A stretch of 64,000 nt of DNA from Favolaschia claudopus (GCA_037176885.1 JAWWNJ010000136.1:124001-188000), one strand, 5' to 3'. Shown: positions 21,636-35,229, counted from the first letter of the stretch. Made by a program: numbers and translations. Notes: generated by a model from the sequence alone, not told the origin.

Positions 21636-22584
21636 TGTTAGCGGAGTTGCCTCAGTTACGGAGCAGAAAAGAAAGTAACTCTATTAATGCACCTGTTAGC
21701 GGAGTTCTACAGGACAGTCAATAAGGTAAGTATAGCAAAGGAAAGTAGGTACGCACGCCTCAGTTACGGAGCAGAAAATAAAGTAACTGAGGCTGTGCAG
21801 ATAGCGTAAGCGTCCAAATACGGATGTGCTCCGTCGGGATGAAAGAAAATGAAGGTATGTACAGTGGTGGCAAATAGAAATTGCCGTGGCTTCTTGGCCA
21901 AAATCTTGCTGTATACTTCACGGAATGACCTGAAATAAGATGTAGAGATAAATATATGATACCTCTGTACTGCTTAGAACACTCAGCTATATATTATGCC
22001 CTGACAATGCATCAATAACAGGGCAGTTTCTGATTATCGCCATATCTGGAAAGACTCAATGTATCCTCAGCAAAAAAGTGTCACAATAGGATGAAGGTAC
22101 TTGAAAAACAGTCCTAGTTTCCACTTTTGTTGAATGGAATTGACCCTCATTTGAACTCACAACAACCGCTCAGAGTTGGCTATTTTCACACAAAATAGCT
22201 GAAAATGCAGAGAAAATAGCTAAAATGACCTACTTCGAGCGGCCGTTGTGAGCTCAAATAACGATCAATTCCAGTCAATCAAAGTGAGAACTAGCATTGT
22301 TTTTCAAGTACTTTTATCCTATTATGACACTTTTTTGCTGAGGGTACATTGTGTTTTTCCGGATATGGCAAAAATCGGAAACCATCCATTATTGATGCAT
22401 TCTCAGTGCATGATATGTTGCTGAGTGTTCTAAGAGGTACAGAGGTATCACATACCCATCTCTACATCTTATTTGAGGTCATTCGGTGAAGTATACATCG
22501 ACTTTTTTACCAAAAAGCCACGGCAATTTCTATTTGCCACCACTGTATAAGTATTAAATAGGAAGATACCGTAGAATGCTAACA
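21636..22584 (-). mobile_element. Copia LTR with nested MITE (copy 1)
   Basis: On the minus strand the copia reading frame ends TGA, followed by a purine tract (GAGGGGGAG) and then TGTTAGCATTCTACGG, the start of a 3' LTR. LTR-end words GCTAACA (minus) occur at 21694-21700 and 21636-21642, so the LTR ends at one of these. TGTTAGC/GCTAACA are the expected short inverted termini. The LTR is interrupted by the MITE at 21862-22545. A 29-bp direct repeat (CCTCAGTTACGGAGCAGAAA...) occurs at 21651 and 21759. Confidence 0.65.
21862..22545. mobile_element. 684-bp pogo/Fot1-like fold-back MITE (copy 1)
   Basis: The inverted ends CAGTGGTGGCAAATAGAAAT, continuing TGCCGTGG, are perfect for 28 bp and flanked by TA on both sides. 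Similarity between the arms continues, imperfectly, almost to the centre (for example TGCTGAGG / CCTCAGCA and GAGCGG / CCGCTC), so the whole element folds back on itself. A CAGT-type end with TA target suits the pogo/Fot1 branch of Tc1/mariner. It sits inside the copia LTR, so it is younger than that insertion. Confidence 0.75.
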
Positions 22585-22591
22585 CTCCCCC

Positions 22592-23035
22592 TCAGACCGG
22601 CAGACCAAGACCGTTAGATAGGCGGGATGTACGCGTGGCTTCAAGAGCCTTAGTGAACAAATCCGCTAGATTCGCGTCAGACGGGATCCAGGAGAGGGAG
22701 ATGACGCCGAGGGCAACGGAATGACGGATGAAATGGTAGGGCAGAGCGATGTGCTTGGTGCGTGCATGGAACGAATCGTTCTTTGCCATCGCAATTGCTG
22801 ATTGATTGTCGCCGTGAAGGATTGTAGGGATTTTGAATTCGCCAAATAGCTCCCCCATAAACTGACGAATCCACATTGCCTCCTTCGCCGCTCGCGTCAT
22901 CGCGATGTACTCCGCCTCTGCCGTCGACAACGCCACCACCGACTGCTTCTTAGCACTCCAACAGATAGCGCCGCCATACAGCGTAAACGCGTACCCGGAC
23001 ATGGAACGCCAATGCAGGACCTCCGGCCCCCAACT
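22592..23035 (-). pseudogene. Ty1/copia RNase H, C-terminal fragment (copy 1)
   Basis: The minus strand encodes the end of a copia polyprotein: WRSMSGYAFTLYGGAICWSA, VVALSTAEAEYIAMTRAAKE, TILHGDNQSAIAMAKN, HARTKHIALPYHFIRH and SDANLADLFTKAL. The conserved acidic residues of RNase H are visible in AEAEY, HGDNQ and DANLAD. Reverse transcriptase, integrase and gag are absent: the frame dissolves near 23035, where GC-rich CCGCGTC repeats start. The last codons run straight into the polypurine tract and the 3' LTR. It is a 5'-truncated, inactive remnant. Confidence 0.9.
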
Positions 23036-23045
23036 GGAGGTGGGC

Positions 23046-24662
23046 TAGGTGAAATCGCCGCGTCTACCGCAAACGCGCTGCGTCAGCGCCGCGTCACACA
23101 TTGTGACTGCCGCAGCCGAGCTTGAGACCGCCGCGTCACTTTTTGAACACGCCGCGTCCCTGCGCACGAGTACCGCACACCGCCGCCAACGCACCGCCGC
23201 CCACTCGAGCAGACTTTAGGAAAATAACAGCTTAAATTTGATTGATAAAATATGTACTAAGTACTTACTTGCTACTTACTAGTAGTACCGCCGTGACGGC
23301 GCCGTCATCTGTCTATGCTCGGTTCAAGTTGCGGCAGAGTTCTGGTGAAACTTATATCTTATTGAACAACCGATGAATGAATTTCTGTTTCATAATACTA
23401 ATACAAACTTGAGACCAACAAATTCCAGACTCATTCCTCCTCGTCCATCTCCACAATATCCCAGTTACGACCCGACTTCACTACCTTTCCAGGAATAACT
23501 TTCTTCTGGGTCTGTGAGTCTTTCCCTCGAGGTCGCAGTATGCGGGTGGTGGCCTGTCGCTTTGTTGGACCTGCCAACGTACAACGTTGAGCAAGACCAC
23601 TCTGGGAGAAACGGCCTGAAGGGAGCAAACAAGCAGAACTGCAGATGTAGGCTGTCAAAAAGAAAGAGGTTTAGATTAAGACTCCACGCACCGATTTGTG
23701 ACTGATAGTCAAGCACGAGAGTGGAACGCGAGAGGCTATACGTTTTCAATGAAAGCAGCTGACACGAAGTCAAACTGTGGCTCCGACACGAAGTCAGAAG
23801 AAGCTACCGACGCGGAGTCGATAGAAGCGACAAAGATGTTGCTGGAAGACAAAATAATGTCGGGAACGTTGGTGGTGGGAGGGCAGGTGGAACTAGAATG
23901 CACTGAGACGATACGAAAGCCTCTTCTTATATACTTTGATTGATAGGAGACCTTTGAATGAAGAGTTTCCGACTCAGACAACAGCGGAATTGAAAACTGA
24001 GATGTCTTGGTTTGACGGAAAGGAAGCGCTGAGTGGTATTGAAAACGACTTGGAAAGGCAAAGGAAGCCAGTTCTGACGAGATGGAGTGCATTCAGCCTC
24101 CAGACAGTCCACAATGAAGAGGTGGGTGCGCAAGACATGAAGGAAAAGGAAGAGAAATATTTGATCCGGGATGCCGACTCTGTCCGGGTAATGCAGGCCT
24201 AATTTTACGCGTTTCCGAAGGTTTGAATAAGTGAAAACATCAAATCCTCCATCCGCAGCGTGTTGAACACAATTATCAGCTTCTTATAGTAACACGGACT
24301 GGACAGCTTCGGTTAGGCTGCCCGGCACAACTGCCGAGCTGATCGGTGTGATCGACTGACCGTTTGGGATGCCAGGACCCCGAAGCCCACCTCTCAAGCC
24401 ACCGTGTGCATATCGACTATTGAATGTATCGCGCGTAGGAAATCCCACGCAATAAATACCCATAATGTTCAATAATCAGGCAAATTGCTCATGAATTCAA
24501 CCCCACACACAAAATCCTCGCATTGAATCCAACAGAAACCAATTTTCATCAACAACGAGTGAGTTCACCATTGCATTGGCCCCAAGCTCGGCTTGATAGA
24601 ACTTGAAGGACTCGGCTTTCAGAGACTGTGTTTCCCCACTCTGTTACATTGACACGGATTGA
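23046..24662. other. No recognised gene; CCGCGTC-repeat stretch (also 38646-40262)
   Basis: About 23057-23205 is G+C-rich with irregular CCGCGTC/CGCCGC words. Downstream, minus-strand frames at 23431-24133 (for example TQKKVIPGKVVKSGRNWDIV) look weakly coding, but no splice model or family could be supported. Confidence 0.35.
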
Positions 24663-25422
24663 TTACAGCAGTTTGCAGATGTAATGACACCACGTCGCAT
24701 CACATGTAAAGAAAGCACGAAAAATACGTCTTCTTGTATCGCCTCGTTCTTGCTCGTTTCTTGCCCAATATCGACTATTCTTGTATGTATGAGGTCGCCT
24801 CAATCCAGGCCTCAAGACGCTGGTATTGTATTGTCAAAATTCCGACTTTGATTTTGGTCGACATCTACTTGACATCCAGCTTCTCCAACGTTGTCGCGCT
24901 CCTAGCAGGGTTATGCACACAGAATGAGTCTTGAGATCTCCAGAAAATAGTCATCTGGCATGCTTAGTAGTGTATGTGTGGTACAAAGTGGCTAATAGTA
25001 AGTAAGCCACGCAGACTCCAGTGGCAAACGAGAAAAATAGAATACGCCACAGCGAAATTTAGCGAAAAATTAGCGTCCTTTCCTTTTGAAGACGCACCCC
25101 ACTGGTGCTATACACCGCACGGCAGGGAATTGTGACCCGCGCCTGAGAAGGAACAAAACCAGAGAACGAAACTGTGATCACGGTGGAAGTAGAGAAGAGA
25201 CACAAGAACAATAAGTTATCTAACCGGAATCCGCGCTACAAATGCATATATGTAGATTGAAAGCGACTAGAACTGCCTTCCTAACGCGCCTACACACGAG
25301 GCATTCTCTCCAGAATTGCGTCGAAGACGGCGATGACGATGACGAGCAAGGTGGATGTCGGCCAAAATGAAGTCAGGATTTCGGCGATAAAAGATAGTCG
25401 TTTTGAAGCCCGGATTACGGAG
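24663..25422. mobile_element. Fold-back element, right-truncated by the duplication junction
   Basis: Starts TTACAGCAGTTTGCAGATGT like the complete element at 40263-41159, but is cut at 25422 where copy 2 of the 15.6-kb unit begins, so it lacks the right inverted arm. Confidence 0.65.
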
Positions 25423-25613
25423 CTTTCTGTCAAAGCCTGAGAATCCCCGCGGCGACGCGCGCCGGCGAGTGCAGCGAGCGGCAGTGCAGCGCCGTCGGCC
25501 TGGAAAGCAGCAAGGTGAGTGCAGGACTCTTGCGTGGCGAAGGCACGGGTGCCATAGCTCGTATTGATCGAAAAGAGAGAACGGATTTTCAGCCCTGATG
25601 TTGATTTTCATGT

Positions 25614-26048
25614 GTGAGTCGTCTCCTTGGGATATATTATGGAGGTGCTAACAAAATTTTAAATGGAAGATCACTGTTCTACTGGATCTTCGTACCTTTG
25701 TTGCAAGCAAAACTGGATGAATTTCGTCTCTGGTGGAATCATCACCGTGTTCGCGTTCAGATAGAAAAGAATATGTCTTCAGGCCATGTCCCCGCCGACG
25801 CATTTGCACATCCCAAGAATTTCGGGGGCATTGATTGCCGTATCTCAGTTCCCCAGACAGCCGTAGATGACATGCGCCAGATGTTGACAGAGGAGGTTGG
25901 TTCGCGGGAATCTCACCTATCTTGGTTCTCTCTAGAATTTGCGGAGCTGGCCGAACAAGTTTATTTGCATATCGGTAAACCTACGGAAACAGCCTGGGGA
26001 GCATTCCAGCAGATGGCCCGGCCCATCGCAGATGTGATAGAACTATAG
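25614..26048 (+). pseudogene. Fungal integrase-core domain, C-terminal fragment (copy 2)
   Basis: Identical to 10014-10448 at +15,600. It is a relic without the catalytic part, followed directly by the same MITE. Confidence 0.5.
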
Positions 26049-26050
26049 TA

Positions 26051-26678
26051 GGGTCATTCACGATAGCCTTTTTGGCTCCCTTTTTACTTCCTCTTTGTTC
26101 TCCTTTTTCTCTTCCTTTTTGCCCATTTTGCAGTTTTGGCAAAAAACGTCCGTAGAACTTGGGCCCCGCTCGGTGTAGCTGCCTTCTTAGGCAGACCATG
26201 GCAGACTCCACCCAAATGACGACATTGGGGCAGACATCTGCTTTGATCTGCCTTCCATTTGGCGGAGACTGCCTGAGAAGGCAGTGACACCGATCAGGGC
26301 CTTGGTTGTTTTTGTCAAGTCAACCTTTTTATACCTCCTAATCAAAAAGTCAACTTGGTTTGGGCAAGGGACTGAAGGAATATAGAAAAGCAGCAAAAAA
26401 GATATGAAAAAGGGAGTGAAAAAGGAGGTTCCGGACGGAGCGTTCACGATCAATTCACGATAGCCTTTTTCAACTCCATTTTTCGTCCCATTTTTTCTAC
26501 TTTTTTTGTTAAAATTCGGCGTTTGACCCCGTTCTTTTTTGCAATACACCCTTTTTGACATTCTCAACTGAAAAGGGAAAAGAAATCCGAAGAAAAACGA
26601 AGAGAATCCAAAAAACCGCGAAAAAGGAGACCAAAAAGGAAGCAAAAAGGAAGCCAAAAAGGCTATCGTGAACGACCC
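26051..26678. mobile_element. MITE family C (GGGTC-ended), copy 2
   Basis: Identical to 10451-11078 at +15,600, including the flanking TA dinucleotides. Confidence 0.6.
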
Positions 26679-27210
26679 TAGTATAAATACTCTCAGATAC
26701 CATTTACCTATATAGCAATCAATTGAAGGTTCCCATTGAGCTGATCTTCAATAATCCGTGTGGGCGCAGATGAGCTGTCAAGGACGATGAAGAGGACGCC
26801 AAGAAGCACAGCCTCTTGACGAGCTCCTCATCGTCCTTGACATGATGGTTCCCACAGTCACACTGCGAAATCCGGCAGTGGCCGCGGAAATCGAACCGCG
26901 ACCAATCCGCTTACCGTAACCGCACATCATAGGGACATCGCCGAGGAGAGCTCCTCGGAGCGCCGGGCCCGGATGTCCAGTCGACATCATCTCAAAATGG
27001 CGGTGTACCAAAGGTTACGCTGATGCGATCAAAATCCCCTTACATTGCCGCTCATCATTAGGCACGCCTTCGTCAAACTCGACGTTCCGAAACTGCTTTC
27101 CATCAACCAAGATGCAGTTGCCGGCGCCGTTGCCATAGCAGATGAAAGTGGCTGGAATGGTCCGAGAATCAAATTTTCCTCCACCATCCACCCTGTGACC
27201 ATCGCTAAAT

Positions 27211-27579
27211 TAGAGACTTTGCGGTAGCCACCGGTGGCTTTCGGTGGCTCCTCGTGTGCAATACTTTTTTTTTAGCCTACGGTTCAAGGTAGCCACCATC
27301 AATAGGACGTACTCCTAACGTACAAATGGTGGCTACAGTCGAAGCTGTCATAACCCATAGCTCTCGTAACCCATAATCTGCCTTAACCCATACATTTCTC
27401 GGGGATTTTGACTGACCTTTGGCTGGGATAACCCATAAATCTGCCATACCCCATACCTTTCTGACCTAACCGAGGCCGTTATGAGCTTCGACTGTAATAC
27501 AGCCACTGTAACACGCTGTCATTCGGTCTCGAGAAAAACTGGTCACCGAAAGCCACCGGTGGCTACCGCAAAGTCTCTA
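27211..27579. mobile_element. MITE family B, copy 2
   Basis: Identical to 11611-11979 at +15,600. Confidence 0.65.
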
Positions 27580-29683
27580 TTTCGACCTTGTTTCGACCCA
27601 AACACACGCATGTGCGATAAATCAGCCCGCTGACAATCAAACGCTTCCTGGTGAATCTTTCCAGGGTGGCGACGAGAGTCTCGAGACGGCATCCGCATAG
27701 GTGGTCCAGGCTCCAGCCCAAAGCCTCGAACTTCTAGAAATGATGTAGATTTTCACGGCGATCATACTATTGTGCCCAATGGGTATGAATTCTCCCAATG
27801 GGTCCGAATTCACGGTTTCCTGCTCCCCCTCTTTACTTTTTGCCCCCGAAAATTTCCGGCATGTATTCTACTAGTATCAATGCATAACTCTACCAAAAAC
27901 CTTGAGAATCTGCGAGGAGGAAGGTATTAAAAAACAGTTACCGGGACGTCAAAGTCAGTGATCCCGCAACATATCCCAATGTTCTGACTTCCCTCTTCAC
28001 CGTTTAAACCCGGGAAACTTGGGGAAAGCTCATACAGTATGCTGGATACTTTGTACAAATTCAGATTAATTAACCGGTACGTCGTCGTCGCGCGCTGGAG
28101 GGGAGGGTTTCCGAGCGTGACAATTTCAAACTCCGCTCGCTAAACGCGTCGGCACTTATTTGCACACGACGTGCCGTTTGTTTGTGTAAATGTTTTAATT
28201 CCAGCTCGCTGTCAATCAACCGTCGATCTGATCACAATATTTTATTTTCGAGACAAGCTGACCTATATGTCCAAGTCCAGAGCAAGTTACATAAAGTCAA
28301 CTGGATTTCTGGTGTCCTGAGTCTCTCCAACTCGTGCTCATATGACGTCCTTGGACTTTCTACATGCTCCACTTTTTATCGGACACCAGACTCCCATCAA
28401 GTTGGTGACATCGCTTCAAGAGAAGATTCTTGGAATGAATGGAGTGTAACTGCTGGTGAGAGGAAAATACCGACATTGCATCTTCACTTTTGCTTTACTC
28501 CATGTCGCTCACATATGCTCCAGGGATGCTCGTAGTTTGTCCATGGCACGGGGCGCAGTATCGCCCAGCTCATATCCTGAAGATGCAGGACCTGGAAATC
28601 AGCCAGCGAAATGTACTGACTGCGATAGGTGGCCGCCACTACCTCGTCTCTTACTGTGGCCTGGATCGCACGTCAGTAAACATTTTCCTATTATGTAACA
28701 TACTGGCATCTGAATACTGGCAAGATGGAATGAGTGGGTTCCGGAGAGTAGTCTGCGGGACTGTGATAACAGCAGTGGGGGCAGGATTCGCGAGAGACCG
28801 TCAAATATGTCGGTAGCCCTTGTTGAGGCTAGTAGCTTGAATTGGGAACGAGGAATGTTGGAGAGACAAATGAGATACTCGGCCTTAGCGGTAGGTGTTT
28901 TATCCAAATTTGGGTGTGGACTGTTCTGAAGGGGAGTGCAGTTCAATGTCGTCATTAAGCAAGCAACTATGAAGCTTGGATTTCCCCAACAACTGAAGTA
29001 CAAGTTGAAGAACGATGAAGACACAATTTTGAACCAGGGAAAGGTACGTACTTTCTACTCTACTTATTTGATACGGTGGAGATTTCACGTCCCTTCCCAC
29101 AGCTGTTCACGCTTCCGAGAACGGTGACGGTGGAGAAACTACTAACAAATTTTGGCCATTTGATGGAGTCAAGACCTTCCCTTGGGTGGGTGCCATCGAT
29201 TCCATGAATCGACGGGGTGGAGATGATCAATTGTGTAGAACTTCAAGGCCCTCTACCATACCGGCGACAGTCATCTCAGGATTACTGACATATTTCGACT
29301 CCTTTCTTCCCATACTTCTTCTCTATCCTGCGGAAAGGCCTCAATGCCGCAGCATACGGGGTAAGTACGTAGTTGGAGTAGACATAGCCAAGGAGAGGGC
29401 GATGAGCCAAATATATGGCGCGGAGCACCTCCTCCGACTCATTGGTGAGCTCAGCGAGCTATGTAAATGACGCAGTTTGGACTCACCTTTTACCGACAAT
29501 AAATAGCATATCTTCCGCACTTGGTTGCATACTCCGAACTAGACGCTGGATCAACAGAATTATTCAAGAGTATCTGAACGAACTACTCTGGGTTGTGATT
29601 GAGACCGGTTTTGCTCGAGTCTGACATTCCGCTGCCAGTTGGATGCTCGATGAGCCATCTTGGTTGTTCCAATGTTCTGAGAA

Positions 29684-30103
29684 TAGAGGGTTTGTGATGA
29701 GCCATTGGAGCCATTGAATGGCTAACAATTTCCCGATTAGGAAACTTTGATGGCCCAAACAATGATGTCGAGTTACACAAGAGCTGCCTAGAATGAAGTT
29801 TGTATACTGAGACCGGGGTTAGCCTTGGGCAATGCGCCAGAATTTCGACTTTTGTGTAGCCATTAGCCATTCAATGCAAACATCGGTGAATAGCCTGTTT
29901 GCGATGCAGCCATTGAATGGCTAATGGCTACGCAAGTGCCCGAATTCCGGCGTATTGACGAAAGCTACCCCCGGTCTGAGCATCCAATTTTCATTCCAAA
30001 TAGCTCTTCTTGACTTCGACATAAAAGTTTAGCCCATCAAACTTTCCTAATACGGAAATCGGTAGCCATTCAATGGCTCCAATGGCTCTTCGCAAACCCT
30101 CTA
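29684..30103. mobile_element. Two MITE family A copies, duplicate-unit copy 2
   Basis: Identical to 14084-14503 at +15,600 (A1' 29684-29890, A2' 29891-30103). Confidence 0.7.
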
Positions 30104-30653
30104 ATAAGTACAGTTGGTACTGAACATGAATTGCCATATGTGGAAGGTCCTCCCAAAAATACTGCTAACGATGTACTTAATACTCACTGTGGTCGCATAA
30201 ACCCCATGAATCTGAATTCACTAGATAAACCCGTGAATTGTGGAATTCATGGTCCGGCTATGGGAAATTCATGGGGTTCTGCGACCACAGTGTACTACTG
30301 GTATGAATGTCTACGTACGTATGGTGCGCATCGTCTAAACACCACCAAACAGGACCCAATTTATTGCACCAGATCAGAGCCTTCCCACGCTTGATCCTCT
30401 GGCCAAAACACTCCGATTAGATAGTAGACTAAACCCTCTAGAGGAATTTCTCATCCGCTCAAAACTCACAATAAGTATATTTTCCACGGCAGGGATTTGA
30501 GACATCACTGATGCAATCAATCAATCAATCAATCACGTGTGCTTACGGAACCTACCCATTTTGGACAGATATTCGGGCACCGAATGAAAGCCTCCCAAAG
30601 TCATAGGTAAGTGCTTTGCAACTGCATATACATAAGTACTGCTCACCAAACGT

Positions 30654-33600
30654 GGGGGCACTCCTGAGCCTGCGAAAGGAGTGCATGATCTTGTGACTAG
30701 CTGAGTGACGGGTGATATGACTCTCTTCCTCCTGACTTCCATGTCCGACACACGGCACGACCCCTTCAAGGTCTTTCAGTCGACTTCCTCTCGTACGAGT
30801 ATCAAGATCTTTCTTTTGACTCCTCGTTCGCAACCTTCTCAAAGAGATTGCGCTCAGTTTTCCGGCCATATTGCTTGACAACCTACTTCTCGACGTGTTT
30901 GGCACGTAATCTGAGGAGGAGCTCAAGTGTTTTCTGCCACGTCTACATCTACTCTACATGTGTTTATGGACTTCATACCTGCGCCTACATGCGTTGAGCC
31001 GTTACATCCGGTCAGGTTTTATGCTTGCGGTTATATCCCGCTTAATCCAGGCTTACATGCGTTTATGGACTCCATATCTTCCACGCCTGCATGCGTTTAT
31101 GGTTGGTTTATGGACTTCATTTCTATCTTCATCTATCCGGAAATGCGACCTACGTCTATCTAATACTCCTGTCTGCATCTAGTGAACATCAATTTCCAAG
31201 GCGAAGTTAGGTTTCGAGCCGACTACATTCACTTCCAATTCCATACCCGCAGGGTTCTACGTTGAAATGCATCATACGCTTTACGATCCCCCGTCGGGCC
31301 CAACGTCTACGAATGCTCTACGACTCTATTCCGTTCATGGGCTACATCCTGCGAGGCCAAGCGTTTACATACGCCCTACGACTCTATTCTGTTTATATGT
31401 TTCTTCCCGCAAGGCCCAGCGTCAAGGAACGCTCTACGACTCAATTCTGTTTACGGGTTACGTCCCGTGAGGCCCAGCGTCAAGGAACGCTCGACGACTC
31501 AATTCCGTTTACGAGTTACGTCCCGCGAGGCCCAGCGTCTATGAACGCTCTACGACGATATTCCATTTCCGGGTTACGTCCTGCGAGGCCCAGCGTCTAA
31601 GTACGAACGCTCTACGACGATATTCCGTTTCCAGGTTACGTCCTGCGAGGCCCAGCGTCTAAGTACGAACGCTCTACGACGATATTCCGTTTCCAGGTTA
31701 CGTCCTGCGAGGCCCAGCGTCAAACGTTGTACGACGATATTCCGTTTACGTCCTCATACCCGCGAGCGGATACATTCTGCGAGGGTCAGTGTCTACTCAC
31801 GTCTTCCGATGCCGTGCCAGCGTCTACGTACGCTCTACAATTACTTTCCGAATACTTTCTGATTCCATACCCCCAAGGTGCTATCTACAAACGCTTTCTG
31901 ATTATATCCCTCTTGATCTTCATACCTACTTCTACTTAAGATGCTGTACCTGCGAGCGGTTACCTTTCCCCAAGTGTCAGCGCATCCGCACGCTCTACGA
32001 TTTTATTCTATTTACGATTCCATGGCCGCGAAGGTCAGCGTCACCCCCACGCTCTATGACTTCATTTTGTTCATCACTCCATACCCGTGAGTGGCTGCAT
32101 CCTGCGAGGCCCAGTGTCTCTGGACGCTTTCCCATCATATCCCGTTTGATTTCATGCCTACTCTCTTCACGACTCCATACCCGAGCGGTACATCCCGCAG
32201 TTAGCGACTTAGCATGCTTCTCCAGTTGTTTTCGGTCAAATTCATGCCTCCACCGGTTTACCATTCCATACCTGCAAGCGATCATGCACTGCCTAAGGTT
32301 ACGCTTCGCAATCAGATCATGCCGTTACGCCTCCCCCCTTCTCCATTACATCCAGGTCAAATCTTACAATCTCGAACCTGCGCCTGGTCGCTTTTCGATA
32401 ACTCTACACTTGCGATTCCGCTTTTTGAATCTTCAAATCGTTGACCTGCGCCTGGTCGCTTTTCGATAACTCTACACTTGCGATTCCGCTTTCTGAATCT
32501 TCAAATCGTTGACCTGCACCTACACGTGCCAAGCATGACATCTAGGACTCGGAGTCGTTGGAATTGTTCGCCCACATATGTGTGTGTTGCAATTCTATGC
32601 CGCACCTGCACCCGTCGCTGTTCACCTAAGGCGCCTCCTCGTTACTCCCCATGATGTCATACGTGTCCTTCTTCCTTTCCGTCTACGCGACTACGTCTAC
32701 CTTGTCTCAGCATCTCTGTGTGACTCTGCCACGGTCTACTTGGATCATGGCGTCCAAACTCTGCATGTCTTTTGATATCTCTACTGATACGGTATACTGG
32801 CGTATCTCTGCCTCATCGCTTGCTTTATTCCATCCAGTTCATGTCCCGCATACAGCGGATACGGCGTGGCTCTTGGTTCATCGCAAATTGATCTATCCTA
32901 CAGTATCTCGGAGCTAGAACAACGCTCTGCTGATTGTAGATTCCTTCCGAACCTTTGTTCAGTGTTTACAATGAGTAATCATGATCATATAGTCGATGCG
33001 CCATGCAAACCGTGTATGATTGGTTCAATTCTGTCTGGACTATCCACATCCAAGTTTCCGCTTCTTGAACTCTCCTACCGGCTCTGATTGTGTCAACATG
33101 GAATTGCTGTACCGGATTTAAATACCCAGCGGCTCCTCGAAACACCTCAATGGGTTATGTACGATGTTGCTTCGCCCGATGGTCCGGATATGATCTAGCT
33201 GTTTGGCTTCGACCAGCCTCGTCTGCTACGCAACTTGTGCCCCATCGACGACTGCTCACCACTGATCCCAATACCTCTCTTCCGCACGCTTCCTCCAGGG
33301 GCATGATGCGTTTTGCCGTATCGATTTGGGATGACGACGGCCAGTGTGGGGCTCCGTTCGGGGCTTCTATGAGCGCGGGTTTCCTCTACCCGCCACTGCT
33401 TGCGCGACCGCTATCTCTGTTTCAACGCACTCGAGCTTCCCTCAATGAGCGGATAATGGCGATCAACTATCCTCCATGAATCCGTTTACTGTGCTTCTGT
33501 TACGCTTAGGGCGTGAAATCTTACTTATGTCAAATCTATTCGAAAACTTGCTACTTGCGCTACAATTTGAATCAATTCCGATTCCGATTACCATCACTTC

Positions 33601-34854
33601 TATATTATCCCTGGGCTTCTCGCTCGCACTATGAGCCGGCCGTACTCTGACACACTCAATTGAGTTTCGTTGCTCTCGATTTGTGACCCTACGCGGATAC
33701 GGATGCTCTGAGGCTCAACCTCGCGCTTGTCTATGTCTATGAACCGCTCGCTGTCTCGGTTTATAGGCCCATTCAACGAACTTGCGCTATGCGCTTTGTG
33801 CACATCGACTCACTATCCATTAATTCAAACGCATCGTGTTCTCTTAATGCCATCTCTTTCCGGCGGAACTCACTCCGAGGCTACTTCCCCCCTCGGATTC
33901 GGAGATCTGAGCCTACATTCTTGAGCTCATGCCGTATTCGAGGCATCGTTCCAGCTTATCTGCTTCAAAGCTCAGAAGACGACCTCAGTCCAGTGTTCCT
34001 GGTCCTCGGACTTCCATACGCGCTGCCGTCTCCACAACCCGGTGACATTCAAGTTTGTTTCCCGGCGACTGTATTACGAGTTCGTCCTGGTTCTGGTGGA
34101 CCTGCTTGTTTTGCGATGAGCCACGCGAGCCGTGGATCCCACGGTTGATTCAACTTATTGTGATTCCGCTACTATCGAATTCGGAGTTCTCTGAGTTCCA
34201 ACTACTGAACTAGTGACCCTTTACAGCTGTGCTCCCGGTTGCTTCACTGAGCTTCCTTCGCCGATCCAGTACGCATGAAATTAACTGCCAAAATTTACGC
34301 TGCCTGCACTTACTATGACACCGGGGCTCTGATGGGGGCTGCTTTTTGAACTTGATCCTGGTCTCGCTTTCAGCATACACGGATACTTTTACCCAAACGG
34401 CCGCGAAAAGTGCTAATATACAGCTTGACTGACGCCGAGTCAAGTAATCTCCTGTGCCGCTCCGAGCTCGAACATTGGCCGCCACTCAGTTTGTATATTC
34501 ATCATTCTCAATCCCGCTCATAAATCATGATTTCGGGTCGGACATCTCCTCTCAAGTTCTTTCCATATGTTTCCGTACGCTCCTAGAATCTAGATACTTG
34601 TGTTCACATCTAGAGTGGATGTCCACCTGCGACATCTGTTTATTTCATCCAGCCGCCTTCTTTTGGGCTAGTCGCGGTCTCTCAGATGCCCTCGCCTGGC
34701 GTCTTGCTCTCTGGGTGCCTTCTCGCGCATCTGGTCGCCCCACGGCCAGGAGATCAGCCGGCTACGATTTTCGGCTGTCTTCTCCTCACCCACACTAGTC
34801 TACTACTGCCCTGTCTGGAATACAGATGCACAGTGAATGAAGCGGCAGTCGCAT
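30654..34854. other. 4.2-kb pyrimidine-rich island (copy 2)
   Basis: Identical to 15054-19254 at +15,600, with its 22-bp flanks at 30632-30653 and 34855-34876. Confidence 0.5.
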
Positions 34855-35229
34855 ATAAGTACTGCTCACCAAACGTTTTTAGCATGCATCTCATCGATAT
34901 TCAGAGCCAAAAATGTATGTATATTTAAATTTCATTTTTGTTTCTGAGGCGATTTGAGACATCAATGATCGCATCATTAATGGGACCTATTTGGTTGTGA
35001 CTTGGTGATGCGCACCATAGATGCGCATTGGGTGAAACACATCATTTGTAACGCAAAACGCTGGAAGAGCAAATTTTGGAGCTCAGCATGCCCGAGGCGT
35101 GCACGGCGGGGTAACAGGTTTGAGGAGGTGATCAGGAGAAAAATCGGCAGCTCGAATAAGCCATCAAGAACAGCGAGCGAAGAGCCAGAAGCGAGTGCTT
35201 GAGCAGATACATAGCGGTGGACCGTGGTG

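Larger units (their letters stand above)
9823..25422. repeat. 15,600-bp tandem duplication, copy 1
   Basis: The sequence from CTTTCTGTCAAAGCC at 9823 to CGGATTACGGAG at 25422 recurs, in the same order and orientation, starting immediately at 25423. The offset is 15,600 throughout, and I found no substitution or indel when comparing blocks. Bases just outside do not match (9822 A versus 25422 G; 25423 C versus 41023 A), so there is no overlap at the junction. Contents are listed separately. This copy lacks the right arm of the fold-back element that ends copy 2. Confidence 0.97.

Noticed and set aside
23057..23205. CCGCGTC-rich stretch as a CpG island promoter
   Set aside because: No transcription-unit start could be tied to it; it reads as irregular short repeats at the truncation point of the copia fragment.
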